Shown here in pieces: positions 35,329 to 42,736 of a DNA stretch of 64,000 bases. The translations under genes and the position numbers were made by a program. A model generated the notes under the pieces. It ran no database searches. It had not been told where the DNA came from and saw only the letters and a program-made list of their open reading frames with translations. This stretch comes from Caenispirillum salinarum AK4 (GTDB taxonomy: Bacteria; Pseudomonadota; Alphaproteobacteria; Rhodospirillales; Rhodospirillaceae). The DNA is taken from assembly GCF_000315795.1 (NCBI RefSeq), contig NZ_ANHY01000014.1:79461-143460 (forward strand), given 5' to 3'. Each line of letters starts with the position of its first letter. Position 1 is the first letter of the stretch.

Positions 35329-36236
35329 GAGAAGCGTGCCTCCAGATGTTCCGTCAACAGGCGGGCAAACCGGATGGCGGACGGCACCATTCCAAACATG
35401 AGCACCGGCGGAAACATCACGAAGTCCTCACGCCGAACGAACGGCAGGCTCAGCCACAACGGGCTTTTTTCCAGGGTCGGGCGCATTTCGTCGGCAATCG
35501 GTTCGAAGACGATCAACTCGACCGCCGCGTCCGCCATGCTCGCCATCCGTTCGAGGCCGATGGTCTGAAAGCCCCAGAAATTGGTTGCGCCGGTCCAGGC
35601 GTTCTCCACGCCCAGGCGGTCGAGCACGTCCTGATACAGGCTGTGGCGCCCGTAGATGCGGGCATGTCGCGCATCCAGCATGAAGCTGACCAGCGCCACG
35701 GCAGGAAGCGGCAGGCGCGACAGCCGGGCGCGCATGTCGGCAAGCTCCGCGAAGGTCGCGTCAAGATAAGCATCCGCCGCGCCCGTGCGGCCGAGGAGAG
35801 CGCCAAGGCGCCGCGTCTCGGCGACGGCGCGCTCCAGCGGCGAGGGGCCGTCGGGCGCGTAGATCGTGACCATTTCGACGGGTGCGATACGCTCCAGCGC
35901 CGGGCGGGCGGCGGCGACATAGGGGCTGATGACGATCAGGTCGGGCTCCAGAAAGGCGAGGAGTTCCAGGTTGACGGCCAGGTCCTGCCCGAGATCAATG
36001 GTCCCCGGCGGCAACTCCGGCGTCTTCACCCAGCGGTCCCAGGCATCGGCCGAGGCGACGCCCACGGGCTCCACCCCCAGGGCGAGCATCGTAGTGGCGG
36101 CGCCGTAGTCGAGAACGGCGACGCGCGGCGCCGCCCCTCCGGCCGCCTTGGCAGGGGGCGCGGCCAGAAACGCGGCACCCGCCAGGAGGCCGCCGGCAAA
36201 ATGGCGGCGGGAAAGGGCGGTGCGTTCAGTCGACAT
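35325..36236 (-). CDS. fhuD: Periplasmic siderophore-binding protein (FhuD-like)
   Basis: A 303-residue family 8 binding protein with a Tat-like signal (SRRHFAGGLLAGAAFLAAP, residues about 9-27). The mature part has VAVLDYGAATTMLALGVEPVG and DLGQDLAVNLELLAFLEPDLIVIS typical of FhuD-type iron-siderophore receptors. It overlaps both neighbours, the ATPase by 11 bp and the permease by 4 bp, so the three are translationally coupled. Fused FhuB-type permeases usually serve hydroxamate siderophores, which is the best guess for the ligand. Confidence 0.9.
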   Translation of the reverse strand: MSTERTALSRRHFAGGLLAGAAFLAAPPAKAAGGAAPRVAVLDYGAATTMLALGVEPVGVASADAWDRWVKTPELPPGTIDLGQDLAVNLELLAFLEPDLIVISPYVAAARPALERIAPVEMVTIYAPDGPSPLERAVAETRRLGALLGRTGAADAYLDATFAELADMRARLSRLPLPAVALVSFMLDARHARIYGRHSLYQDVLDRLGVENAWTGATNFWGFQTIGLERMASMADAAVELIVFEPIADEMRPTLEKSPLWLSLPFVRREDFVMFPPVLMFGMVPSAIRFARLLTEHLEARFS

Positions 36237-37029
36237 AGGTGATGATGCCGTGGCCCGCGGGATGGGGGATCACGCCCATCCCGATGTCGAAGATCGTCCG
36301 CAGCGTGTCCCGCTTCAGCAGGGCCGCCGGATCACCCTCGGCGATCAGGCGGCCGTCCTTCAGGGCCATCAGCCGGTCGCAGAAGCGCGCCGCCATGTTG
36401 ATGTCGTGCAGCACGATCAGCGCAGTCAGGCCCCGCGCTTGGCACAGGTCACGGACCAGGGCCAGCACCTCGATCTGGTGGGAGACGTCGAGCGCCGACG
36501 TCGGTTCGTCGAGCAGCAGGCAGTCGGCCCGCTGGGCCACGAGCATGGCGATCCAGGCGCGCTGCCGTTCGCCGCCGGACAGGGTTTCGACCGTGCGGTC
36601 CGCCAGGTGGTCGACATGGGTCAGCGTCATCGCCTCGGCGCAGGCGGTGCGGTCGGCGTCGGAAAACCGGCCGAAGGTGCCGTGCCAGGGGTAGCGGCCG
36701 TAGGCAACGAGTTCGCGGACCAGCAGGCCCGGCGGCGCGGCCGGTTCCTGCGGCAGATAGCCGACGGTGCGGGCGAAGCCGCGGCCGTCCCAGTCCTCCA
36801 GGTCGCGGCCATTGAGGCGCACCCGGCCCGCCGTCGGCCTGACCTGCCGGGCGAGCAGCTTGAGCAGGGTCGACTTGCCCGATCCGTTGTGACCGATCAG
36901 GCCGTAGGTCCCGCCCGCCGTCAGGTCGACGTCGAGCGGATGCAGCACGGTCCTGCCTCCGGCCGCGAAACTGAGGTCGCGGCCGGAGAACAGGACGTCG
37001 GTCGGTGGGGCGTGACGATGCACGGTCAC
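36226..37029 (-). CDS. fhuC: Siderophore ABC importer ATPase (FhuC-like)
   Basis: A 267-residue ATPase of the FepC/FhuC group: Walker A GHNGSGKST, Q-loop YLPQEP, the typical VRELVAYGRYPWHG block, signature LSGGERQRAWIAMLVAQ, Walker B LLLDEPTSALD and LHDINMAARF. No ATG is available early, so GTG is used: 37029 or 37023, the former preferred because it begins only 4 bp after the receptor stop codon. Any Shine-Dalgarno sequence is weak. Confidence 0.9.
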   Translation of the reverse strand: MTVHRHAPPTDVLFSGRDLSFAAGGRTVLHPLDVDLTAGGTYGLIGHNGSGKSTLLKLLARQVRPTAGRVRLNGRDLEDWDGRGFARTVGYLPQEPAAPPGLLVRELVAYGRYPWHGTFGRFSDADRTACAEAMTLTHVDHLADRTVETLSGGERQRAWIAMLVAQRADCLLLDEPTSALDVSHQIEVLALVRDLCQARGLTALIVLHDINMAARFCDRLMALKDGRLIAEGDPAALLKRDTLRTIFDIGMGVIPHPAGHGIITYVD

Positions 37030-37033
37030 GCCG

Positions 37034-39406
37034 TCAGAACCGGTAGCGCACGCTGGTGAGGAAGGTGCGGCCCGGATCGCGGTAGCAGTAGCCGTCCGTG
37101 CAGGTCGTGGAATCCTGGTCGAGCAGGTTGTCCACATGCAGCTTCCATTCCGCCCCCTGCAACTGCGGGCTGAGCTGTCCCAGGTCGTACCGCAGGTTGG
37201 CGTCCACAAAGTAGCGCGGATCGTTCTTGAACGTGTTGGCGTCGTTGCCCCAGCTTTCGCTCTGGTAGCGGACGCCGGCCCCGGCGGCCAGACCCGCGGC
37301 GGCGCCGCTCTGGACCGTGTAGTCGGCGTAGACCGACGCCATGTGGTGCGGCGAGCCGGACCGGGTATTGCCGTCGGTGCCTGTGGCGCCCTCGACGATC
37401 TCGAGGTCGTTGTAGGCGTAGGACGCGGTGACGTCGAGGCCCTCGGCGAGGGAGGCGACCAGCTCGATCTCCACGCCGCGCGACCGCAGGTCCTGCTGGA
37501 CCATCCGGTTGACGCCGGTGGCGGCATCCCAGACGACGCCGTCGGTCTGATCGATCTGATAGACGGCGGCCGTGAGCAGGGCGTTCCGGTCGGGGAATTC
37601 GTACTTCACGCCCAGTTCGACCTGCTCGGCCGTGGTCGGCTTCGCCGGGTCGCCGCCGACCACCGTCCCGACGTTGGGGGTGAAGGACGTCGTGTAGTTG
37701 GCGTAGGGGACCAGACCGAAATCCGTGACATAAGAAATGCCCGTGCGCCAGGAGAACTCGCTGGCGTCGTGCTCAACCGGCGCGCCGCCGGCCGAGACGG
37801 TTTCCGCATCCAGCCAGTCGTAGCGGCCGCCGAGAACGAAGAGCCACGGGCCGGCCGCCATCTGGTCCTGCATGTAAACGCCGGTCAGTTCCTGGCTTTG
37901 TTCGACGTCGCTTGCCGGGTTCATGGTGAACTTCGGCGTGGCGATGGGAAGAACGCCCATGCCCTGCTGCTGGAAGCGGTCGGTGATGCCGTAGTCGATG
38001 CCCGTCAGGACGGTGTGGGACAGCGCCCCGGTCTCGAAGCGGGTCTCGACATGGTTGTCGATGACGAAGGCATCCGACTCCTCGAGCACGCGGCCGCCGA
38101 AGTAGGATGCGGTGGCGGGATTGGTGAGGACGCTCCAGGTCAGGTCGATGTCGATCTGGGAGTAGCGGGCGTTCTGGCGCACCGTGAAGGTGTCGTTGAT
38201 GCGGTGGTCGATTTCCCAGCCCACGCGGTACTGCTCGCGGTCGAACTCGTTATGGTCGGGATGGGGGTTGGGGATGTCGGTCGCCGTGTTGTTGGCGTTG
38301 TAGTAGGTGTTGGCGCCGCCCTGCAGCGTGTGCAGGTAGGAGCCGAGCACGGTCACCCGCGTATCCTCGCTGGGCTCCCACGTCAGGGCCGGCGCGATGT
38401 ACTGGCGGTCGTCGGGAACGCCGGGCATTTCCGTCTCGGCATCCCGCAGCACGGCGGTGGCGCGGTAGCGCAGGCTTCCGTCTTCGGTCACGGCGTCCGA
38501 GACGTCGACGTTGCCCTGCAGCCTGTCGTGGCTGCCGACGATGCCCTCGATCTCGTACAACGGGTCTTTCGTCGGACGCTTGGTCATGACGTTTGCGAAG
38601 CCGCCGGCGGACGTCGCGCCGTAGAGCGTGGAGGACGGTCCCTTGAGAACGGCCACGCCTTCCATGCCGTAGGGCTCGCTCGTGTAGACGGCGGTCGAGC
38701 CCTGGAATTGGCGGAGGCCGTCGCGGAACACGCCGTTGTAGGTGCCGTCGACCCCGCGCACGACGAAGGTGTCATAGCGGGGATTGAAGCCGAAGTTGGT
38801 CGTGTTGACGCCGGGAACGTACTCGAGAACCTCGTTCAGCGTCTGGGGCTCGCGGTCGTCCAGTTGCCGTTCGGTCACCACCGACACGGCCTGCGGGACC
38901 TTGATCAGCGGGGTGTCGGTCTTCGAACCGATGCGGCCGGCCAGGGGTACGTATCCGTCCTGCACCAGGATCTGGTCGCTTTCCGCCTCGACGAGGAGGG
39001 GGTTGAGGATCATGGTGTCCGCGGCGCCCTGCACGGGTTCCGTGACGGTCACCGTGCGCCCGTCGGTGAATTCGAACGACAGGCCCGACCCGCCCAGCAG
39101 CAGGCGCAGCGCTTCGGCCGGGGTGTGGCGGCCCCGGACGGGCTGCGCCATCAGGCCCTCGCCGATGCCGGCGGCGAAGGCGACCTGAAGGCCGCTCTGC
39201 GTTCCGAAGTCCAGCAGAGCCTGGCGCAGCGGCTGCGCCGCGATGTCGAACGCAAGAGCCTGTTCGGCCTGCGCGACCTGCGTCGGCGCGCTTTCACCCG
39301 AGGTCGGGGCGGCCCAGGCCGGCGCAGGCGCCATGGCTAGTGCCGCCGCCCCCAGGCCGGCCGCGGTGACGGACCGCAGCCCCTTCCCGTTAACCCCAGT
39401 TCCCAT
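37034..39406 (-). CDS. TonB-dependent siderophore receptor with STN signalling domain
   Basis: A 790-residue outer-membrane receptor of the FecA/FhuE/FpvA transducer type. After the signal (about 1-32) comes an STN domain (about 50-115: FDIAAQPLRQALLDFGTQSG, GRHTPAEALRLLLGGSGLSF), a likely TonB box (ILNPLLVEA), the plug (VPQAVSVVTERQLDD, FVVRGVDG, VAVLKGPSSTLYG) and a barrel ending LTSVRYRF. The STN domain signals through FecR to FecI, both encoded just upstream, so the receptor should induce its own operon when loaded. Importer genes follow after 4 bp. Confidence 0.93.
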   Translation of the reverse strand: MGTGVNGKGLRSVTAAGLGAAALAMAPAPAWAAPTSGESAPTQVAQAEQALAFDIAAQPLRQALLDFGTQSGLQVAFAAGIGEGLMAQPVRGRHTPAEALRLLLGGSGLSFEFTDGRTVTVTEPVQGAADTMILNPLLVEAESDQILVQDGYVPLAGRIGSKTDTPLIKVPQAVSVVTERQLDDREPQTLNEVLEYVPGVNTTNFGFNPRYDTFVVRGVDGTYNGVFRDGLRQFQGSTAVYTSEPYGMEGVAVLKGPSSTLYGATSAGGFANVMTKRPTKDPLYEIEGIVGSHDRLQGNVDVSDAVTEDGSLRYRATAVLRDAETEMPGVPDDRQYIAPALTWEPSEDTRVTVLGSYLHTLQGGANTYYNANNTATDIPNPHPDHNEFDREQYRVGWEIDHRINDTFTVRQNARYSQIDIDLTWSVLTNPATASYFGGRVLEESDAFVIDNHVETRFETGALSHTVLTGIDYGITDRFQQQGMGVLPIATPKFTMNPASDVEQSQELTGVYMQDQMAAGPWLFVLGGRYDWLDAETVSAGGAPVEHDASEFSWRTGISYVTDFGLVPYANYTTSFTPNVGTVVGGDPAKPTTAEQVELGVKYEFPDRNALLTAAVYQIDQTDGVVWDAATGVNRMVQQDLRSRGVEIELVASLAEGLDVTASYAYNDLEIVEGATGTDGNTRSGSPHHMASVYADYTVQSGAAAGLAAGAGVRYQSESWGNDANTFKNDPRYFVDANLRYDLGQLSPQLQGAEWKLHVDNLLDQDSTTCTDGYCYRDPGRTFLTSVRYRF

Positions 39407-39437
39407 TGATCATTCCCTCTTGTTGCGTGCCTGAGCG

Positions 39438-39460
39438 GCAATCTGAAAATGCGATGCAAT
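39438..39460 (-). promoter_or_regulatory. Fur-like site before the siderophore receptor gene
   Basis: The plus strand carries TGAAAATGCGATGCAAT at 39444-39460, one base different from the core at 33226-33242. It lies 38-54 bp upstream of the receptor start in a 135-bp gap after fecR, where an ECF- or Fur-controlled internal promoter would be expected. The rest of the gap is AT-richer than its surroundings. Confidence 0.4.
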
Positions 39461-39541
39461 CGCGACTTCAGGAGAAAGACGCGCAACCCACAGATTTTTA
39501 AAGGGCAAGAGGGAAAAATTTTTATCGGGCGGCGGAGCGGG

Positions 39542-40564
39542 TCACCAGCGGTGCGCGACGAACAGGTAGGGCGCGACCTTCGACACCGTGATTCCATGGG
39601 TGCCGAAGGCCGCCCGCAGCGCGTCGACCGGCCGTTCCAGGTCGTAGACACCGCTGATGGACAGGTCCAGCAGGGCCGGTGCGGTCACCACGACGTGGCC
39701 GTGCAGGTACGGCTCCAGGCGGTGCAGGAACGAGCCGAGGGTCGTGCCTTCCACAACGAGCCGGTGCGTCCGCCACGCCGCGACCTGCGCCGGCGGGATC
39801 GGCTCGACGTGCATCGCTCCGGAGGACGGTGCTGCTATCAGGCGCTGCCCCGCCGAAAGGGTGGTGACGGTCTCGGCGAACGACGGCGGGGCGTCCACCC
39901 GGACGGTGCCTTCCGCCACCTCGACCGTCATGGTGTCCCGCCCGACGCGCACGTCGAAGGCGGTTCCGACGGCGGTGACCGTCAGGTCCCCCGTGCGGAC
40001 GGAGAATGGCCGGTCCTTATCGGGCGTCACGGAGAAGAAGGCCTCGCCGGCGTGGAGAGAAATCGTGCGGGCGCCGGCGGCGTAGTGCGTCGACACCGCG
40101 CTTTCGGGCCCCATCGTGATGGTGCTGCCATCCGGCATGTCCAGGTGCGCGATCTCGGCGGTACCGCTGACCGCGTCGGCGTTGAGGTGCAGGTGCAGCG
40201 TCGGCCAGTTCAGGACCGCGACGAGAAGCGTCGCCGCGACGGCAAGGGCTGCGCCAGCCCAGGCGCGGCGCGGCGGCTCGGCACGTCGGCGGCGGGTCGG
40301 GGATGCCGGCCGCACGGCCGTCGACGCGGCGGACGGCCGCAGATGGCCGGCCACGCGCCACACCCGTTCCGCCTCGGTGTAGGCGGCGGCATGGTGGGGG
40401 TCGGCGGCCAGCCAGTCGGCGAGCCTGTCCGCCAGTTCCGGGTCGTCCGGCCGCTCCCGCAGGCGGGTGAACCATTGCATGGCCTGGAGCCGGATATCGT
40501 CCTCGGCTGCCGCGGCGATGGCTGGCGCGGGACGGCGGCCGGTGGTGCTGCCTCCGTGACTCAT
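39542..40564 (-). CDS. fecR: FecR-type anti-sigma / signal transducer
   Basis: A 340-residue FecR homologue. The N-terminal cytoplasmic part has the family DUF4880-like segment (QAMQWFTRLRERPDDPELADRLADWLAADPHHAAAYTEAERVW), including the conserved tryptophans. One membrane helix follows (about 105-125), then the periplasmic FecR domain (DMPDGSTITMGPESAV, LHAGEAFFSVTPDKDRPF, TAVGTAFDVR) and a C-terminal STN-like part. It should relay the state of the receptor to FecI. It overlaps fecI in ATGA. Confidence 0.92.
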   Translation of the reverse strand: MSHGGSTTGRRPAPAIAAAAEDDIRLQAMQWFTRLRERPDDPELADRLADWLAADPHHAAAYTEAERVWRVAGHLRPSAASTAVRPASPTRRRRAEPPRRAWAGAALAVAATLLVAVLNWPTLHLHLNADAVSGTAEIAHLDMPDGSTITMGPESAVSTHYAAGARTISLHAGEAFFSVTPDKDRPFSVRTGDLTVTAVGTAFDVRVGRDTMTVEVAEGTVRVDAPPSFAETVTTLSAGQRLIAAPSSGAMHVEPIPPAQVAAWRTHRLVVEGTTLGSFLHRLEPYLHGHVVVTAPALLDLSISGVYDLERPVDALRAAFGTHGITVSKVAPYLFVAHRW

Positions 40565-41085
40565 GCGTCTGTTTCCTTTCTGTCCACATCGCCGTCCCGC
40601 AACTCCGCGGCACAGTGGAGCATGGCGGTCTGTATCATCTGGTGGACCCTGGCGGCGGAGACGTTCAACTCGGCCGCGGTTTCCTGAAGCGTGTAGCCAT
40701 GCAGGCGGTGAAGCTCGAAAGCCGTGCGCGTCCGCTCGGGCAACCTGGTCAGCGCCTTCTCGATGCAGCGCACTTCGTCGCGGAGCAGGGCCTCATCGGC
40801 CGATGCGTTCCAGGTCGGGTCGCTCATGGGCAGGTCATGAACCTGGGCGCGGGACCGTCGCTTGGTGTCGAGGCACAGGTTGCGGACGATCTTGTACAGG
40901 TACCCCGCCGGATTGCGCAGGTGATGCGGCGACCCGGCGGTGGCGGTGGAGCCCATCAGCCGGACGTAGGCATCCTGAACGACGTCCTCGGCCTCCGCCC
41001 TGGAGCCGGTGATCTGGGCTGCATAGCCAAGCAGGGCGTCCCGATGGCTGAGGTAGACCTGTAGCATCCGCGGCTCTTTCGTCAT
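40561..41085 (-). CDS. fecI: FecI-type ECF sigma factor
   Basis: A 174-residue ECF sigma factor: region 2 (YAAQITGSRAEAEDVVQDAYVRL, NPAGYLYKIVRNLCLD) and region 4 (LPERTRTAFELHRLHGYTLQETAAEL, SAARVHQMI). Start at 41085 (MTKEPRMLQVYLS) is preferred over the longer frame beginning at 41199, since family members begin just before the helix LQVYLSHRDALLGYA. GGGACGAG precedes the ATG. First gene of the leftward siderophore operon, with a strong Fur-type box 48 bp upstream. Confidence 0.91.
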   Translation of the reverse strand: MTKEPRMLQVYLSHRDALLGYAAQITGSRAEAEDVVQDAYVRLMGSTATAGSPHHLRNPAGYLYKIVRNLCLDTKRRSRAQVHDLPMSDPTWNASADEALLRDEVRCIEKALTRLPERTRTAFELHRLHGYTLQETAAELNVSAARVHQMIQTAMLHCAAELRDGDVDRKETDA

Positions 41086-41132
41086 CTCGTCCCGGCGTTC
41101 ACGTCGTTCATGCAGGCGCCCGCAGTCGGCGC

Positions 41133-41152
41133 TGCGAGTGAGTATCATTTGC
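41133..41152 (-). promoter_or_regulatory. Fur-type operator before fecI
   Basis: On the minus strand this reads GCAAATGATACTCACTCGCA, agreeing at 16 of 20 positions with the palindrome before the other TonB receptor (30530-30549). It lies 48-67 bp upstream of fecI, which matches Fur control of FecI-type sigma genes. The remaining gap to cysG (41153-41283) shows no gene. Confidence 0.6.
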
Positions 41153-41283
41153 TGCATGGTACGGAAACAGGAACGACTGTGCAATCGGCGGCGGAACATG
41201 AAGATCGTCAGGGGGCGGGCAGGGCCGATGGGGGAAGCGCTGCCACCGCATACCGGGTGCCTGCCTGCCGGAAAAGCCCTGCG

Positions 41284-42723
41284 TCACAACGCGGCGGCGC
41301 TGTCGAGGCGAGATTGCGCCGGCCAACCCGGCGCCTCGGCCACGGCGTTGCCGATCAGCAGCAGGGCGGGTGCTGCCGTGTCCAGGGGGCGTTCCATCAC
41401 GCGGTCCGCCAAATCCGAAAGAGGCGCCCATACGCGCGCCGCGTCGGGACGGCAGACGCTTGCGGCCATGACCGCCGGGGTGGCGGCCGGAAGGCCGGCG
41501 GCTATCAACGACCGGGCGATTCCGACGATCTGGTCCCGGCCCATGTAGACCGCCAGGGTCGTCGTCGGATCAGCCATGGCCCGCCAGTCGACCGCCGCCG
41601 TCTCCTGCGGCGTCCGGCATGAGGCCGTCGCCAGCCGCAGCGATCGCGCCACGCCCCGGTGCGTGAGCGGCAGGCCCAGGTCCGCCGCCGCCGCGACCGC
41701 CGTCGTGATGCCCGGCACGATACGCACCGCGATGCCCGCTTCCCTAAGGAAGGCCGCTTCCTCGCCGCCGCGGCCGAAGATGAAGGGGTCGCCGCCCTTC
41801 AGGCGCACCACCCGCAGGCCGCGTCGTGCGCAGGTCGCCATCATGCGGTTGGTGAATCCTTGCGGCACCGACGGTCGCCCGGCCCGCTTGCCGACGGGTA
41901 CCAGGCGGGTCTCGCGGCGGGCCAGCGACAGGATGCTCTCGGGCACCAGGGCGTCGTGCAGGATGACGTCGGCGGTGCCGATGGTTTTCACAGCGTTGAC
42001 CGTCAGCAGGCCCGGGTCGCCCGGACCGGCGCCCACCAGGGTGACGGAGCCGGTGTCGGCCGTGCCCGCAGCGGCGAAACGCTCAAGCTCCGTCTCGATG
42101 CGGGCCGTGGCCTCGGCCTCGGTCAGTCCCATGAGGGTATCGGCCACTTCGCCGGTGAGGACGGAGTCCCAGAAGCGTTGCCGGGCGCGGGTGGTGGGCA
42201 GCGCGTCCTTCACCCGCCGGCGACAGGCCTCGGCCGCCGCCGCCAGCCGTCCCGTGCCGGCGGGAATGGCGGTTTCCAGGCGCTGGCGGAGGGTCCGGGC
42301 CAGGGCCGGCGCCCCACCGCCGGTGGAGATGGCGACCATCACCGGCGCGCGGTCCAGCATGGCCGGCACGGTGAAGTCGCAGCGCTCGGGCACGTCGACC
42401 ACGTTCAGCGGAACGTTCCGCGCCTCGGCGGCGGCCTGCACCGCATCGGTCAGGCCTGCGTCGCCCGCCCCGTCGATGACCAGCCGCGCGCCGTTTACCA
42501 TGTCGGCGGTGAATGGGCGGCGCTCCCAGGTCACGCGGTCTTCGCGGACCATGGCCGCCAGGTCCTCGCACAGGGTGTCGGCCACAACGGTCACCGCGGC
42601 GCCGGCACGGGTGAGTAGGCGCGCCTTGGAAGCGGCGGCTTCGGTGCCGCCGACCAGCAGCACCTTGCGGCCGCGCAGGTCCATGAAGACCGGAAAGTAG
42701 GGCATGAGGGTGTCGTCGGTCAT
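41284..42723 (-). CDS. cysG: Sirohaem synthase CysG (dehydrogenase/ferrochelatase plus uroporphyrinogen methyltransferase)
   Basis: A 479-residue bifunctional enzyme making sirohaem for nitrite reductase. The N-terminal precorrin-2 dehydrogenase part (about 5-210) has VLLVGGTEAAASKARLLTRAG, NVVDVPERCDFTVPA and ISTGGGAPALARTLRQRLE. The C-terminal SAM-dependent methyltransferase (about 225-465) has VTLVGAGPGDPGLLTVNA, DVILHDALV, RLKGGDPFIFGRGGEEA and GITTAVAAAADLGLPLTHR. GGAGG precedes the ATG at 42723. It follows nasA by 13 bp and closes the nitrate-assimilation operon. Confidence 0.94.
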   Translation of the reverse strand: MTDDTLMPYFPVFMDLRGRKVLLVGGTEAAASKARLLTRAGAAVTVVADTLCEDLAAMVREDRVTWERRPFTADMVNGARLVIDGAGDAGLTDAVQAAAEARNVPLNVVDVPERCDFTVPAMLDRAPVMVAISTGGGAPALARTLRQRLETAIPAGTGRLAAAAEACRRRVKDALPTTRARQRFWDSVLTGEVADTLMGLTEAEATARIETELERFAAAGTADTGSVTLVGAGPGDPGLLTVNAVKTIGTADVILHDALVPESILSLARRETRLVPVGKRAGRPSVPQGFTNRMMATCARRGLRVVRLKGGDPFIFGRGGEEAAFLREAGIAVRIVPGITTAVAAAADLGLPLTHRGVARSLRLATASCRTPQETAAVDWRAMADPTTTLAVYMGRDQIVGIARSLIAAGLPAATPAVMAASVCRPDAARVWAPLSDLADRVMERPLDTAAPALLLIGNAVAEAPGWPAQSRLDSAAAL

Positions 42724-42736
42724 CGTGAAAGCCTCC